Below, piece after piece: positions 9,587 to 18,256 of a DNA stretch of 64,000 bases. This DNA comes from Bradyrhizobium sp. CB1015. GTDB lineage: Bacteria; Pseudomonadota; Alphaproteobacteria; Rhizobiales; Xanthobacteraceae. The stretch's first letter is position 1. Every line of letters begins with the position of its first letter. Location of the stretch: the NCBI RefSeq assembly GCF_025200925.1, contig NZ_CP104174.1, forward strand, positions 3,534,001 through 3,598,000. The letters run 5' to 3'. Below the pieces are notes generated by a model. That model did not search any database, was not told where the DNA came from, and worked only from the letters and a program-made list of their open reading frames with translations. The translations under genes and the position numbers were made by a program.

Positions 9587-10219
9587 ATGCAGAGATCTCT
9601 GATCGCGTTGGTCTTGGCCGCTTCAGCCGTCGCCGCCCTTACCGGGATCGTCGCGGCCAAGGACGAGGCCGCCAAGGACGTGCTGCCGCCCGGCAGCGTC
9701 AGCCGCGCCGAGGGGCTGGAGGCGTGGAAACGGATCGAGGCCGTCGTGACACATCCACGGTGTGCCAACTGCCATGTCGATGGCAAGGCCATCCCGATCT
9801 GGACGCCGGCCGGCGAAACCAAGCCCCGTCCGCATGGCATGAACATCCACGGCGGCGAGAGCCGCATCGGAGCGGAAGCGATCCCGTGCTCGACCTGCCA
9901 CATGACTTCCACCCAGGCGAACGAGCCGGCACCGTCGCCGCCGCGCGCCGGCATCGACTGGCAGCTGGCCCCGGTGGCTTTCATCTGGTTCGGCAAGAGC
10001 GGAGCCGAGATCTGCGCGCAGATGAAAGATCCCAGGCGCAATGGCGGCCGCGACGCCGCCGGTCTCGTCGGGCACTTACGGCACGATGCCTCGCTGAGCG
10101 GCTTCATCCCGCGCGGCTGGGCGCCCGGAGCCGGCCGCTCGACGCCACCGGGCACCTTCGAGGATCACGTCAAGGACATGGCGATGTGGGGCGCAGCCGG
10201 GCAGCCCTGTCCGAACTGA
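9587..10219 (+). CDS. Periplasmic diheme cytochrome c partner of the molybdenum hydroxylase
   Basis: The product has 210 residues. An N-terminal signal peptide (MQRSLIALVLAASAVAAL) precedes two heme-attachment motifs, CANCH (59-63) and CSTCH (101-105). It begins nine bases after the Mo-subunit stop. No FAD subunit is encoded nearby, so the electrons very likely leave the 2Fe-2S subunit to this cytochrome and then the respiratory chain, as in cytochrome-linked members of the family. Such proteins are often annotated simply as an isoquinoline 1-oxidoreductase subunit. Confidence 0.85.
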   Translation: MQRSLIALVLAASAVAALTGIVAAKDEAAKDVLPPGSVSRAEGLEAWKRIEAVVTHPRCANCHVDGKAIPIWTPAGETKPRPHGMNIHGGESRIGAEAIPCSTCHMTSTQANEPAPSPPRAGIDWQLAPVAFIWFGKSGAEICAQMKDPRRNGGRDAAGLVGHLRHDASLSGFIPRGWAPGAGRSTPPGTFEDHVKDMAMWGAAGQPCPN

Positions 10220-10347
10220 CCGTTCTCTTACGTCGCGCGAAGGCGATCCCAATCGTAGAGCCGGGATCCCGACAACGAACAATATCGGTCGGCCATTCCT
10301 GGTGTTCCGGCCGCCCGAATGCGCAGCGTTATCGAAAGGAGAAAACC

Positions 10348-11037
10348 ATGACCCAACATGTCCTCTTCATTGTCACCAACGCAGCCGTGATCGGTCCGCA
10401 TAGTCGCAAGACCGGCTTCTTTTTCGCCGAGGTCGCCCATCCTTTCGAGGTGCTCGACAAGGCTGGGGTCGCGGTGGAGTTCGCGTCGCCGGCCGGGGGG
10501 TGGACGCCTTACGATGCGTACGACGAGAAAGATCCCGCTCAGAAGGATTTTCTCGCGAGCAAGGCCTTTCGCCGCTTAAATCACAGTCGCAAATTGTCCG
10601 AGGTGGACGCCGCGGACTACGACGCCATCCTGGTGCCCGGCGGTCTTGGGCCCATGGTGGACATCCAGCGCAATGCAGCGGTCCAGAGTGCCGTTGTGCG
10701 TGCCTGGAGCACCGGCAAGCTCGTCGCCGCTGTTTGCCACGGGCCATGCGCGCTGCTTGGCGTCGACCTTGGCGATGGCGTCCCGTTCGTGCGCGGCAAG
10801 AAGCTCACGTCCTTCTCGAAGAAGGAAGAGTACGACTACGCCCGCGACGACGTGCCTTACGAGCTTGAGGATGCGCTGAGGGCAGAGGGTGCCGAGTACT
10901 CGTCCGCGGCCAATTGGCAGCCTCACGTCGTGGTCGATGGCCGGCTCATCACGGGGCAGAACCCCGCCTCCGCCGGAGCGTTGGGAAAAGAGTTGCTGGC
11001 CGCCCTCAAGGATAGGAGCGGTGGCGCGAAAAACTGA
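10348..11037 (+). CDS. DJ-1/PfpI family protein (class I glutamine amidotransferase-like, Hsp31-type)
   Basis: The product has 229 residues. The nucleophile elbow AAVCHGPCALL places the catalytic Cys130 next to His131. A conserved glutamate lies in FFFAEVAHPFEVL, and ILVPGGLGPM is the typical oxyanion-loop region. Hsp31-like members act as glyoxalase III, deglycase or holdase and detoxify reactive carbonyls. A ribosome-binding site AAAGGAG precedes the ATG. It is 128 bases after the cytochrome gene and could belong to the same transcript. Confidence 0.87.
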   Translation: MTQHVLFIVTNAAVIGPHSRKTGFFFAEVAHPFEVLDKAGVAVEFASPAGGWTPYDAYDEKDPAQKDFLASKAFRRLNHSRKLSEVDAADYDAILVPGGLGPMVDIQRNAAVQSAVVRAWSTGKLVAAVCHGPCALLGVDLGDGVPFVRGKKLTSFSKKEEYDYARDDVPYELEDALRAEGAEYSSAANWQPHVVVDGRLITGQNPASAGALGKELLAALKDRSGGAKN

Positions 11038-11117
11038 AGATTCGCAGTGTACGGAATTCGAGAGGGGGTGGGCTCGGCATCTGAAGCCGCGCTTACCCTC
11101 GCATGGGGAGCCGTCGA

Positions 11118-11423
11118 ATGACGCAATCGCCATCGAAGATTACCGCTATCCTGGTTGCTCGCCCGGGCAAGTCCGCTGAACTCGGCGCATTGCTTGTCGG
11201 TATGGCTCCGCATTCCAGGGCTGAGCCTGGCAACCTGCGTTGGGATGTCTGGCGCGACATATCGAACGAAGATCGTTACGTTCTCGATGAACTGTACCGC
11301 GACGTTGCGGCCGTCGAAGCTCACCGAGCCTCGCCGCATTACCAGGCTTACCTCGCCAAAATTCCCGAGCTGGCTGATCGGACGGCAGTCGTCTTGGAAG
11401 CGGTCGAGGTTGCGGACAGGTGA
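11118..11423 (+). CDS. Putative quinol monooxygenase (ABM domain)
   Basis: The product has 101 residues, a single cytoplasmic ABM domain: ITAILVARPGKSAELGALL, RYVLDELYRDVAAVEAHRAS and HYQAYLAKIPELAD are the family strands and helices. YgiN-like members oxidise quinols or small aromatics without a cofactor. It differs from the exported ABM protein at 2.3-2.7 kb by lacking a signal peptide. The internal ATG at 11118 was chosen because MTQSPSKITAIL fits family N-termini; an in-frame ATG 15 bases earlier is also possible. Confidence 0.8.
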   Translation: MTQSPSKITAILVARPGKSAELGALLVGMAPHSRAEPGNLRWDVWRDISNEDRYVLDELYRDVAAVEAHRASPHYQAYLAKIPELADRTAVVLEAVEVADR

Positions 11424-11464
11424 ACGGCGTCAGCGACCTTCGAAGTAATCGCATCCCTATTTCA

Positions 11465-11676
11465 GCAGGGCTATCGCATTTGGGAATTTTTCCCCGCGGC
11501 CCTCCTTCGAGACGCCCGCTTTGGGCGGCTCCTCAGGATGAGGGCGGAGTGCGCGACAGCAGTTTCAACGAGCACTGATGCTGATTAGCCTCATCCTGAG
11601 GAGGCGCGTAAGCGCCGTCTCGAAGGACGAGGCGTGCGCGCAGGCCGCCGCCACAAGTCATATGCGATTGCCCTGC
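11465..11676. repeat. Palindromic intergenic repeat (REP-like)
   Basis: Two nested inverted repeats are visible. The inner arms (about 11504-11543 and 11589-11628) carry CCTTCGAGACG with CTCCTCAGGATGAGG and their inverse. The outer arms (11465-11479 and 11662-11676) match over 15 bases with one mismatch. The inner arms recur at 44648-44780, so this is a dispersed repeat family. The right outer arm ends exactly at the stop codon of the next minus-strand gene, so it may also serve as a transcription barrier. Confidence 0.75.
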
Positions 11677-12092
11677 TATTTGCAGTTCTGGCAGATCATC
11701 AGCTTTCGCTTTAACGCCTCATCTTCCTGATCGAGGCCATTTGCATCTGGATTGGACCTGGCGTCCCTTGCTGCGCGTGAACGCACAGGCGGCGTCACGC
11801 GGCTCGGGGTGTCAACGTCATCGACGTTGCCGACGCTGAAGCCGTCGTAGTCGGCGGCCGGATTCGGCATCGGTTGAGGCCCGCCAATCACGGAAGGCTC
11901 TCTGCTGGAGACCGCCGGCGGAGCTCTGTTCGTCGTCATCCGCGCGGGCTTGGTGGCACTCGGGCGTGATGGCGATGCATCGGGCGGAGCAAGCGAAACC
12001 GGCGGCGCGATCGAAGTCTGGCCTCTGGCGCTGTCGTGCGACCAGGCGCCGACAAACATGAGGCTGAGAGCCAGGAGCATCACGCTTCTCAT
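11676..12092 (-). CDS. Hypothetical exported proline-rich protein ending in CQNCK
   Basis: The product has 138 residues and no recognised domain. The first 25 residues look like a signal peptide (MRSVMLLALSLMFVGAWS). The mature part is low-complexity, rich in Pro, Ser, Ala and Arg, and ends with a short helical, charged segment and a terminal CxxC (MICQNCK). The ATG at 12092 is preceded by GAGAGG at good spacing; an ATG two codons upstream is an alternative. Function is unknown. The terminal cysteines suggest metal binding or a disulfide, which is speculation. Confidence 0.55.
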   Translation of the reverse strand: MRSVMLLALSLMFVGAWSHDSARGQTSIAPPVSLAPPDASPSRPSATKPARMTTNRAPPAVSSREPSVIGGPQPMPNPAADYDGFSVGNVDDVDTPSRVTPPVRSRAARDARSNPDANGLDQEDEALKRKLMICQNCK

Positions 12093-12193
12093 CCGCATCC
12101 TCTCGGCAGCGCTGGTTGATCGATTGACAGCATGGCTCGTCGAGCCCGCTCCGCCGAAGGATATCAGCACTCAGGGGGCCGTCAAAGCGCCGT

Positions 12194-12272
12194 CGCCTGG
12201 ATGGAGCGAAGCGCCGGGGTATTGTATCCGCCGGCGCCGGTCGCGAACTTCGCTGCCCTCCGCCCGGGCTAC
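12194..12272. repeat. Degenerate palindromic repeat next to the IS element
   Basis: The segment GGATGGAGCGAAGCG on the left and the inverse-like CTTCGCTGCCCTCCGCCCGG on the right form an imperfect dyad. It resembles the widespread rhizobial repeat type containing GGATGGAGCGAAGCG. It ends about 12 bases before the IS1182 terminal repeat. Confidence 0.4.
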
Positions 12273-12283
12273 GATCGGTTGCG

Positions 12284-12307
12284 TTGCCCGTCGAGGCTGG
12301 GCAAGAA
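12284..12307 (+). repeat. Left terminal inverted repeat of the IS1182-family element
   Basis: This 24-bp arm begins TTGCCCGTCGAGG and is perfectly complementary to the right arm. Confidence 0.9.
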
Positions 12308-12342
12308 CGTCGTTTTTTGAGAGTTGATGTAGGATTCGTCTT

Positions 12343-13950
12343 ATGGCGAATCGCACATTCAAGACCGGCGAGAGCCGGGAGCAACCCAGTCTTCTGCCTG
12401 CGCGGATTGAGGACTATGTCGGGCCGGACAATCCGGTGCGGGCAATCGAGAGCTTCGTTTGCGCGCTCGACCTTGCAAAGCTTGGTTTCGGTAACGCGGA
12501 TCGTGGCGCGGAAGAAGTCGGGCAGCCGCCGTATGATCCTGCCGATCTGCTGAAGCTCTATCTTTACGGCTACATCAACCAGGTCAGGTCGTCGCGACGG
12601 CTAGAGCGGGAATCTGGCCGCAATCTGGAGCTGATCTGGCTGCTGAAGGGACTGAAGCCGGGTTATCGGACGATTGCCAACTTCCGCAAGGAGAACTGGA
12701 AGGCGCTGAAGGCCGCGAACCGCAGCTTCGTGCTGCTGGCTCGGGAGCTTGGGCTTGTGGGCGGCACGATCGTAGCGATTGATGGTTCCCTGTTCCACGG
12801 CGACGCCAGCAAGGCTTCCATCTTTACGCGCAAGCGGCTTGGCGAGCAGATCGCGAGGCTGGACCAGGAGATCGAGGCTTACCGCAAGTCTGTTGAAGAC
12901 AATGATGCGGCAGAGGCCAAGAAGCCGGGGAAGGATCGCGCGGACGGTGATGGTCGAGGAGATGGCGGTGATATCGCTGCGAAGGTCGCGGCGCTGATGG
13001 CGAAGCGTTCACGTGCCGAGGCCGATCTGGCTCGGCTGGAAGAGAGTGGCGAGACGCAAATGTCGCTGACGGATCCGGACGCCCGGCTTCTGGTCAAGAA
13101 TGGTCAGGGCATTGCAGGCTACAATGTGCAGACCGCGGTTGATGACAAGCACAAGCTCATTGTCGCGAGTGAGGTAGTCAACGACAGCAGTGATGTTCGA
13201 CAGCTCTCTGCGATGGCCAAGGCGGCCAAAAAGGCTCTTGGAGCCGAGACACTGCAGGCGCTGGCCGATGAGGGCTATTACAGCAGTGTCGAACTGAAGG
13301 CCTGCGAGGACGAGGGTATCATTGCCTATGTACCGCTGCCCGAAGGTAGCGCGCGGCTCGAGAAGCAAGGCCGCTTTGCGCTCAAGGACTTCAACTATGA
13401 TGGTGCAACCGACACCTACCGTTGTCCTGCGGGCCAGCCGCTGCATCCGTTCAAGAGCAGGCAAAAGAACACCAGCGGCCGCATTGAGATCCGTTACGCG
13501 GCCCGTGTAGCAATCTGCAGGAGCTGCCCGCTCAAGGTCCGCTGTCTCTCGCCGACCACCACCTACCGGACCATTGGTCGCTGGGAGCATGAAGATGTTC
13601 TCGAACGCCACCGCGCACGGATGCAGGGTGCGGGCGAGCTGATGCGTCGTCGTTCGGGGATTGTCGAGCATCCGTTTGGCACGCTCAAATGCCGTGCCGG
13701 CTATCGTCATTTCCTGGTCCGCGGCTTCGACAAGGTCCGCGGCGAATGGAGCCTGATGGCGCTCTGCTACAATTTCACCCGTGCGCTCAACATCCTTGGA
13801 TTTGACGGGTTTCTGGCTGCCCTCGCAAAGAGGCTTGCTGTTTGCCAATGTATCTTCGCAGCCCTCCTCCAGCACATCCTGGTTGCTCCAGAGCCTCTCT
13901 GGACCAATATCCGACCGCCGCTCCAAATCGGCCGCTTCGTTCCGGCATGA
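12343..13950 (+). CDS. IS1182-family transposase
   Basis: The product has 535 residues, normal for the family. The N-terminal IS1182/DUF772-type region (PYDPADLLKLYLYGYINQV, RTIANFRKEN) is followed by a DDE catalytic core: VAIDGSLFHG carries the first Asp, ALADEGYYS the second, and the Glu lies in RRSGIVEHPFGTLK. A charged coiled-coil insertion (about 160-235) and a Cys-rich finger (CRSCPLKVRCLS) are present as usual. The frame is intact, so the element may still be active. The ATG lies 35 bases inside the left terminal repeat. Confidence 0.93.
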   Translation: MANRTFKTGESREQPSLLPARIEDYVGPDNPVRAIESFVCALDLAKLGFGNADRGAEEVGQPPYDPADLLKLYLYGYINQVRSSRRLERESGRNLELIWLLKGLKPGYRTIANFRKENWKALKAANRSFVLLARELGLVGGTIVAIDGSLFHGDASKASIFTRKRLGEQIARLDQEIEAYRKSVEDNDAAEAKKPGKDRADGDGRGDGGDIAAKVAALMAKRSRAEADLARLEESGETQMSLTDPDARLLVKNGQGIAGYNVQTAVDDKHKLIVASEVVNDSSDVRQLSAMAKAAKKALGAETLQALADEGYYSSVELKACEDEGIIAYVPLPEGSARLEKQGRFALKDFNYDGATDTYRCPAGQPLHPFKSRQKNTSGRIEIRYAARVAICRSCPLKVRCLSPTTTYRTIGRWEHEDVLERHRARMQGAGELMRRRSGIVEHPFGTLKCRAGYRHFLVRGFDKVRGEWSLMALCYNFTRALNILGFDGFLAALAKRLAVCQCIFAALLQHILVAPEPLWTNIRPPLQIGRFVPA

Positions 13951-13966
13951 GCCCGCCAACGACCAA

Positions 13967-13990
13967 TTCTTGCCCAGCCTCGACGGGCAA
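13967..13990 (-). repeat. Right terminal inverted repeat of the IS1182-family element
   Basis: This 24-bp arm is the exact inverse of the left arm. It starts 17 bases after the transposase stop codon. Confidence 0.9.
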
Positions 13991-14007
13991 AACACGCTAG
14001 ATCCGGG

Positions 14008-14388
14008 TCAATCGCGCGCGGCATCGTGGATCTGGTCCAATACTTCGTCGAACGTCTCGGCGAACCAGGCGATCATCTCCGCGTCGATCGTATCGTTCTT
14101 GGCGAGCCGTCCGGCCGATCGGGCGAAGCTGCGCACGCGCTTGGGATCGACAATCCGCACCTCGATGCCAGCCTGACGCAGCACCCTGGCCCAGTCCCGC
14201 TCATAGCCGCCGGATGCCTCCATCACCGCCTTGGCTACTTTGTGCTTGCGCAGCCAGGCCACCAGTTTGCGGTGCCCCTCTGCGGTGCTCGGGAACGTTT
14301 GCCGTTGCGACAACGGGCGGATGCATGCATCCACCTTGCCCTTGGCCACATCGATACCGACGACAATGCGATCGTTTTGTGCCATCAT
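14008..14388 (-). pseudogene. Truncated IS110-family transposase (N-terminal DEDD domain only)
   Basis: About 126 residues remain of a protein that is normally 300-400. The start MMAQNDRIVVGIDVAKGKVD carries the first Asp of the DEDD nuclease. ASGGYERDWARVL and VDPKRVRSFARSAG with KNDTIDAEMIAWFAE are the following IS110 blocks. Homology is lost after about AETFDEVLDQIHDAARD, where a stop occurs 18 bases from the IS1182 right end. The C-terminal transposase domain, with its conserved serine, is absent and is not found on the other side of the IS1182 element. It is not functional alone. Confidence 0.8.
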
Positions 14389-14613
14389 CCACTCCCTTCC
14401 TTGCTCGTCCGGGCTCGAAGCCCATGCAACTGTTCGGGTTGAGGAAGACACACCGGATCTGTCCCTAGCTCCCCGTCAGGCTCCCAGGCCTTTGAGCACG
14501 AACGGGCTCAGATCTAGCGACGGGCGGTTGGTGAGAACCGCCCGTTCGCACATTCTGGCAGATTTTGCGGACACAAGAGCACGAAGGACACCGTTAAGAC
14601 CATCCGCGCAGGG

Positions 14614-14702
14614 AAGGCCGGGATGCCGGCGTCACCTGTCGTCCACCCCGTGCGCATTCTCATCGCACACGGGACTTCGGGTGCCTGCCGGCGCCCGGCC
14701 TT
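14614..14702. repeat. Nested palindromic element, two-stem structure
   Basis: The outer arms AAGGCCGGGATGCCGGC (14614-14630) and GCCGGCGCCCGGCCTT (14687-14702) are near-complementary. Inside them CCCGTGCG (14647-14654) and CGCACACGGG (14664-14673) form a second stem. The predicted transcript would fold on either strand. It looks like a member of a dispersed rhizobial intergenic element family; that is from memory and not checked. Confidence 0.5.
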
Positions 14703-14800
14703 CCTTACGCCCTTTGCTTTGACGAGGGTGGAAGAAGACAGCAAAGCTCGGGCGAAACCCGCCGCGAGACCGCGAAAGCATGTCCACCGTCAATAGCGAT

Positions 14801-14975
14801 CTCGTGCCCCGGACGCAGCGCAGCGCGCCCCCGGCGATGCGAAGCACCGTCCGGTACGGCGTGGTGCGCTGCAGAGCCGGGGCCCATGTATCAGCGGAGC
14901 GTGCAGCTTCTGGGTCCCGGCTCTGGGCAGCAGCGTAAGAACGCTGCAGCGCGTCCGGGAGACGAGAGACGCGGG
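14801..14975. repeat. Palindromic repeat of the GTCCGGGNC / AGAGCCGGG type
   Basis: The left end reads CTCGTGCCCCGGACGCAGCG and the right end contains the inverse, CTGCAGCGCGTCCGGGAGACGAG. Internal blocks CAGAGCCGGGGCCCAT and GGGTCCCGGCTCTG form an inner dyad. The same outer and inner blocks recur at 51046-51180. Confidence 0.65.
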
Positions 14976-15003
14976 CTATGGGCGTGTCGCGTCTGACATC
15001 CCT

Positions 15004-16599
15004 CTACACCGTCTCCTCCAGCGCGCGGCGCAGCCTTCGGATGATGACGCCGCGGGCGCGGTCGTCGGCGGCGGCTGCGACGCGATCGTTGATGTCGAGC
15101 ATGAGCTCGGACATCTCGTTGTGCCAGTCGAGACGGGTCACGGCCTCCGGCGCCAGCCGTCGGCGACGATCGGCGTCGAGCACGCGCGGTTCGGGTGCGG
15201 CGAGCTCATAGATGTCGTCCAGCATCGGCTGGTAGATCCTGGCCCCGGGAATGATGCGCTCGGCGACGCGCTCGGCCAGCCCTGCAACCGCCGCTTCCTC
15301 GCCGTGGGCCAGGAACAGGGCGCGCGCGATGGGACGACGCGCCGCGATCCAGCCGGCCATGCCGGCGCCGTCGGCATGGCCGGAATATTCGTCGATCATG
15401 CGGATGCGGGCGGCGACCTTGATCTCGTCGCCCTGGATGCGGACGGCCTTGGCCCCGTCCTGGAGGAAACGGCCGAGCGTGCCGTTGGCCTGGAAGCCGG
15501 CCAGAAGCACGGTCGCGCGCTCGTTCCACAGCCAGCGCTTCAGGTGATGGCGGATCCGGCCCGCATCGCACATCCCGCTCGCGGCGATGATGATGTGGAA
15601 GCCGGACAGACGCATGATCGCCTTGCTCTCGTCCGCGGTCTCGGTGAACTTCAGATGCGGCGAGTTGAGCAGGCGCGTGGCGTCGACCGACGGGTCGAGG
15701 CTGTCGGCATGGCGGCGGAACACTTCGGTCGCGCGGATCGCGAGCGGCGAATCGAGGAAGATCGGCGCCGTCGGAATCTCGCGGTGCTCCATGAGGTCGA
15801 CGAGGTCGACGATCAGCTCCTGGGTGCGCTCGACCGCGAAGGCGGGCAACAGCAGGGCGCCGCCGGCCGCTGCAGCATCGCGCACCTCGGCTGCGAGGTG
15901 CTCGCGGCGAAGCGCGGGTGTGGTGGCCTCGCGCACGCGATCACCATAGGTCGATTCCGCGATGACGTAGTCGAAGTCGCTCGGCGCCTCGGGATCCGGC
16001 TGGAGCAGCTTGGCCTCCGGCCCGACGTCGCCGGAGATGAGCACGCGCAATGGACGCGCTGCGCCTTGCTCGGCGATTTCCAGCTCGATCGAGGCGGAGC
16101 CGAGCAAATGGCCGGCGTTCCAGTAGCGTGCGCGCACGCCGGGGATCACGTCGGTCCAGCGCTCATAGTCGACGGCGCGAAACGACTGCAGCGATGCGAT
16201 CGCGTCGGCCTGCGTGTAGATCGGCTCGACCTGCTTGCGCCCGCGCGAGGCGTTGCGCCGGTTGAGCTGCTTGACCTCCGATTCCTGGATGTTGCCGGCA
16301 TCGGGCAGCATGTAGGAGCAGAGGTCGATCGTGCCGCGCGTCGCCAGGATCGGCCCCTCGAACCCTGCGCGCACGAGCTTCGGCAACAGACCGCTGTGGT
16401 CGATATGAGCATGTGTGAGCAGCACCGCATCGATGTCGGCGGGGCGAAACGGAAAGGCGCCGTAATTGAGTTCCTTCAGCGTCTTCTGGCCCTGGAACAA
16501 TCCGCAATCGACCAGGAAACGGCCGCTTGCGGTCTGGAACAGATAGCTCGAGCCGGTCACGGTGCGGGCGGCACCGCAAAATCGAACGGTGATGCTCAT
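15004..16599 (-). CDS. MBL-fold beta-CASP nuclease-like protein
   Basis: The product has 531 residues. The metallo-beta-lactamase motif HAHIDHSG (63-70) supplies zinc ligands. DCGLFQG and the H of NAGHLLGSA are further conserved sites. The beta-CASP region includes DSPLAI and IIAASGMCDAG, and the RMMBL end is marked by DEYSGHADG and LAHGEEAA. Such proteins are RNA 5'-3' exonucleases or endonucleases of the RNA specificity factor family. Its start lies 3 bases after the stop of the phosphorylase gene, so the two are translated from one message. Confidence 0.88.
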   Translation of the reverse strand: MSITVRFCGAARTVTGSSYLFQTASGRFLVDCGLFQGQKTLKELNYGAFPFRPADIDAVLLTHAHIDHSGLLPKLVRAGFEGPILATRGTIDLCSYMLPDAGNIQESEVKQLNRRNASRGRKQVEPIYTQADAIASLQSFRAVDYERWTDVIPGVRARYWNAGHLLGSASIELEIAEQGAARPLRVLISGDVGPEAKLLQPDPEAPSDFDYVIAESTYGDRVREATTPALRREHLAAEVRDAAAAGGALLLPAFAVERTQELIVDLVDLMEHREIPTAPIFLDSPLAIRATEVFRRHADSLDPSVDATRLLNSPHLKFTETADESKAIMRLSGFHIIIAASGMCDAGRIRHHLKRWLWNERATVLLAGFQANGTLGRFLQDGAKAVRIQGDEIKVAARIRMIDEYSGHADGAGMAGWIAARRPIARALFLAHGEEAAVAGLAERVAERIIPGARIYQPMLDDIYELAAPEPRVLDADRRRRLAPEAVTRLDWHNEMSELMLDINDRVAAAADDRARGVIIRRLRRALEETV

Positions 16600-16602
16600 C
16601 TG

Positions 16603-18162
16603 TCATTCTCCGAGGGGCTTGCCGTTGATCGCATAGCCGTTGTCGCTCGCAGTCGCGCTGGCCGCCAGGTCGTGCTCCGACCGGCCGAACGTGTAGACGC
16701 GATAGAGTGGCTCGCCTTGCTCGACGCGGTCGCCGATCTTCTTGAACAGGCGGATGCCCGCCCCCTTGTCGAGCGGCGCGCCGGCGGTGCGGGCGAGGCG
16801 GTTCAGGCGCAGGCAGTCGATCGCGGACACGATGCCGTCATGCCTCGCCTCGACGTCGAAGCTGAGCGGTCCGAGCTCGTTGCTGCATGTCGAGGGGCCC
16901 TGTGCGTCGATGATCTTCTGCATCTGCTTCAGTGCCGCGCCGCTGTCGAGCAGTTCGCGCGCCCGGGCATAGCCGGCCCCGCCGCGCAGCTCAGGATCGT
17001 ATTCCAAGAGATGAGCGGCGAGCCGGAGCGATTTTTCGCGCAGATCACGCGGCGCGGCGGGCTCGTTGCCGAGCACCGCCATGACGTCGTTGGCTTCGAG
17101 CACCGGCCCGATGCCGCTGCCGATCGGCTGCGTGCCGTCGGTCGTGATCACCTCGACCGTGCGACCGAAGCGGTCGCCGACGAACTCGAACAGCTTTCGC
17201 AACCGCATCGCCTCGACGCCGCCGGTAACCTTCGCGGTCGGCCCGACCGGAATGTCGATCAACAGATGGGTCGAACCTGCCGCGATCTTCTTGGACATGA
17301 TGGAGGCGACCATCTGCTCGCGGGTATCGAGGCTCAGCGGACGCTCGACCGAGATCAGGACGTCGTCGGCCGGCGACAGGTTCACGTGCCCGCCCCAGAT
17401 CAGACAACCGTTGCAGGAGGAGACGATCGCCTTCATCTCCTCGACGCCGATATTCACCCGCGCCAGCACCTCCATCGTGTCGGCGGTGCCCGCGGGCGAT
17501 GTGATCGCGCGCGAGGAGGTCTTGGGGATCGGCAGGCCATGGGCGGCGACGATCGGCACCACCACCATCGAGGTGCGGTTGCCGGGGATGCCGCCGATGC
17601 AATGCTTATCGACGACGACAGGGGCCGGCCAGACCAATTGCGTGCCGGCCTGCGCCATGGCCCCCGTGAGGGCGAGCAGCTCGTCGCTGGTGATGAAGCT
17701 CGCCGACCCGATCAGGAAGGCGGCGATCTCCATGTCGGAATAGCGATAATGTGCAAGGTCGCTGATGATCGCGCCGATCTCGGCCTGGCTCAGGGTTCGT
17801 CCGCGGATCTTCGCACGCACCGCTTCCAGACTCTCCGGAGGCGAGGCGGGCCTGACCGTGACCTCCGTTCCGACCGCTTCCGCGAAGCGCCGGAATGCGG
17901 GCTCGGAGAGGCCGATCTCGTCGGGAGCCGCCAGCGTATCGTCGTCCGTGATCAGCAAGGTCGCCAGCAGAACCTTGCCGCCCTGACGAAGCTCGACGCG
18001 GCTGAAGCCGCGGAAGATCTCCGCGCGCAGCGCCTTGGAGCGTCTGGAGACCACGACGACGTTCTCGCGGCCGGTGTCGAGGCGGACGCGTCGGATCTTC
18101 AGTTGGGAATGCGGAAGGTCTGGATGCATGGACGGGCCGGCAGCAGGGAGTTGGACCTCCAT
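16603..18162 (-). CDS. Thymidine phosphorylase-family protein, long AMP-phosphorylase-like form
   Basis: The product has 519 residues, longer than bacterial DeoA (about 440) and closer to archaeal AMP phosphorylases, with an extra N-terminal domain of about 90 residues ([18 protein letters not shown]). The phosphate-binding block [10 protein letters not shown] (186-195) and the family signature [18 protein letters not shown] (216-233) are intact. Phosphorolysis of a nucleoside or nucleoside monophosphate to a base plus ribose (bis)phosphate is expected. The long form and its neighbour, a beta-CASP RNase-like gene, point to RNA or nucleotide salvage; this is inference. Confidence 0.85.
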   Translation of the reverse strand: MEVQLPAAGPSMHPDLPHSQLKIRRVRLDTGRENVVVVSRRSKALRAEIFRGFSRVELRQGGKVLLATLLITDDDTLAAPDEIGLSEPAFRRFAEAVGTEVTVRPASPPESLEAVRAKIRGRTLSQAEIGAIISDLAHYRYSDMEIAAFLIGSASFITSDELLALTGAMAQAGTQLVWPAPVVVDKHCIGGIPGNRTSMVVVPIVAAHGLPIPKTSSRAITSPAGTADTMEVLARVNIGVEEMKAIVSSCNGCLIWGGHVNLSPADDVLISVERPLSLDTREQMVASIMSKKIAAGSTHLLIDIPVGPTAKVTGGVEAMRLRKLFEFVGDRFGRTVEVITTDGTQPIGSGIGPVLEANDVMAVLGNEPAAPRDLREKSLRLAAHLLEYDPELRGGAGYARARELLDSGAALKQMQKIIDAQGPSTCSNELGPLSFDVEARHDGIVSAIDCLRLNRLARTAGAPLDKGAGIRLFKKIGDRVEQGEPLYRVYTFGRSEHDLAASATASDNGYAINGKPLGE

Positions 18163-18256
18163 GCTTAGACGTCACCGTCCGGATGCTGTTGACCCAGATC
18201 ATGGCCCGCCAGTCCTGCGGGCACGGGCCAGTCGCAATGCAGGCCGGGGCCGGCCG

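Larger units (their letters stand above)
12284..13990 (+). mobile_element. IS1182-family insertion sequence, apparently intact
   Basis: The element is bounded by a perfect 24-bp terminal inverted repeat (12284-12307 and 13967-13990) and holds one uninterrupted transposase gene on the plus strand. Exact outer ends are uncertain because the bases just outside the matching arms differ, and I could not identify a clear target duplication. The right end abuts a truncated IS110 transposase, which implies insertion into or deletion of that older element. Confidence 0.88.
14452..15003. other. Gene-free repeat-rich region
   Basis: No convincing gene is seen in these 552 bases. They hold the outer end of the IS110 remnant, a structured palindromic element at 14614-14702 and a second repeat at 14801-14975. 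Short open frames here have no domain and follow the repeat symmetry. Confidence 0.5.

Noticed and set aside
11676..11700. C-terminal CQNCK of the small exported protein as a CxxCK heme site
   Set aside because: CxxCK heme attachment is known only in NrfA-like enzymes with dedicated lyases; a terminal motif in a low-complexity tail is not enough evidence.
15121..18168. A 1015-codon open frame on the plus strand
   Set aside because: It lies antisense to the phosphorylase and MBL genes, whose motifs are intact. Its composition (Arg, Asp, Ala, Gly, Val rich) is typical of antisense frames in GC-rich DNA and it has no domain.
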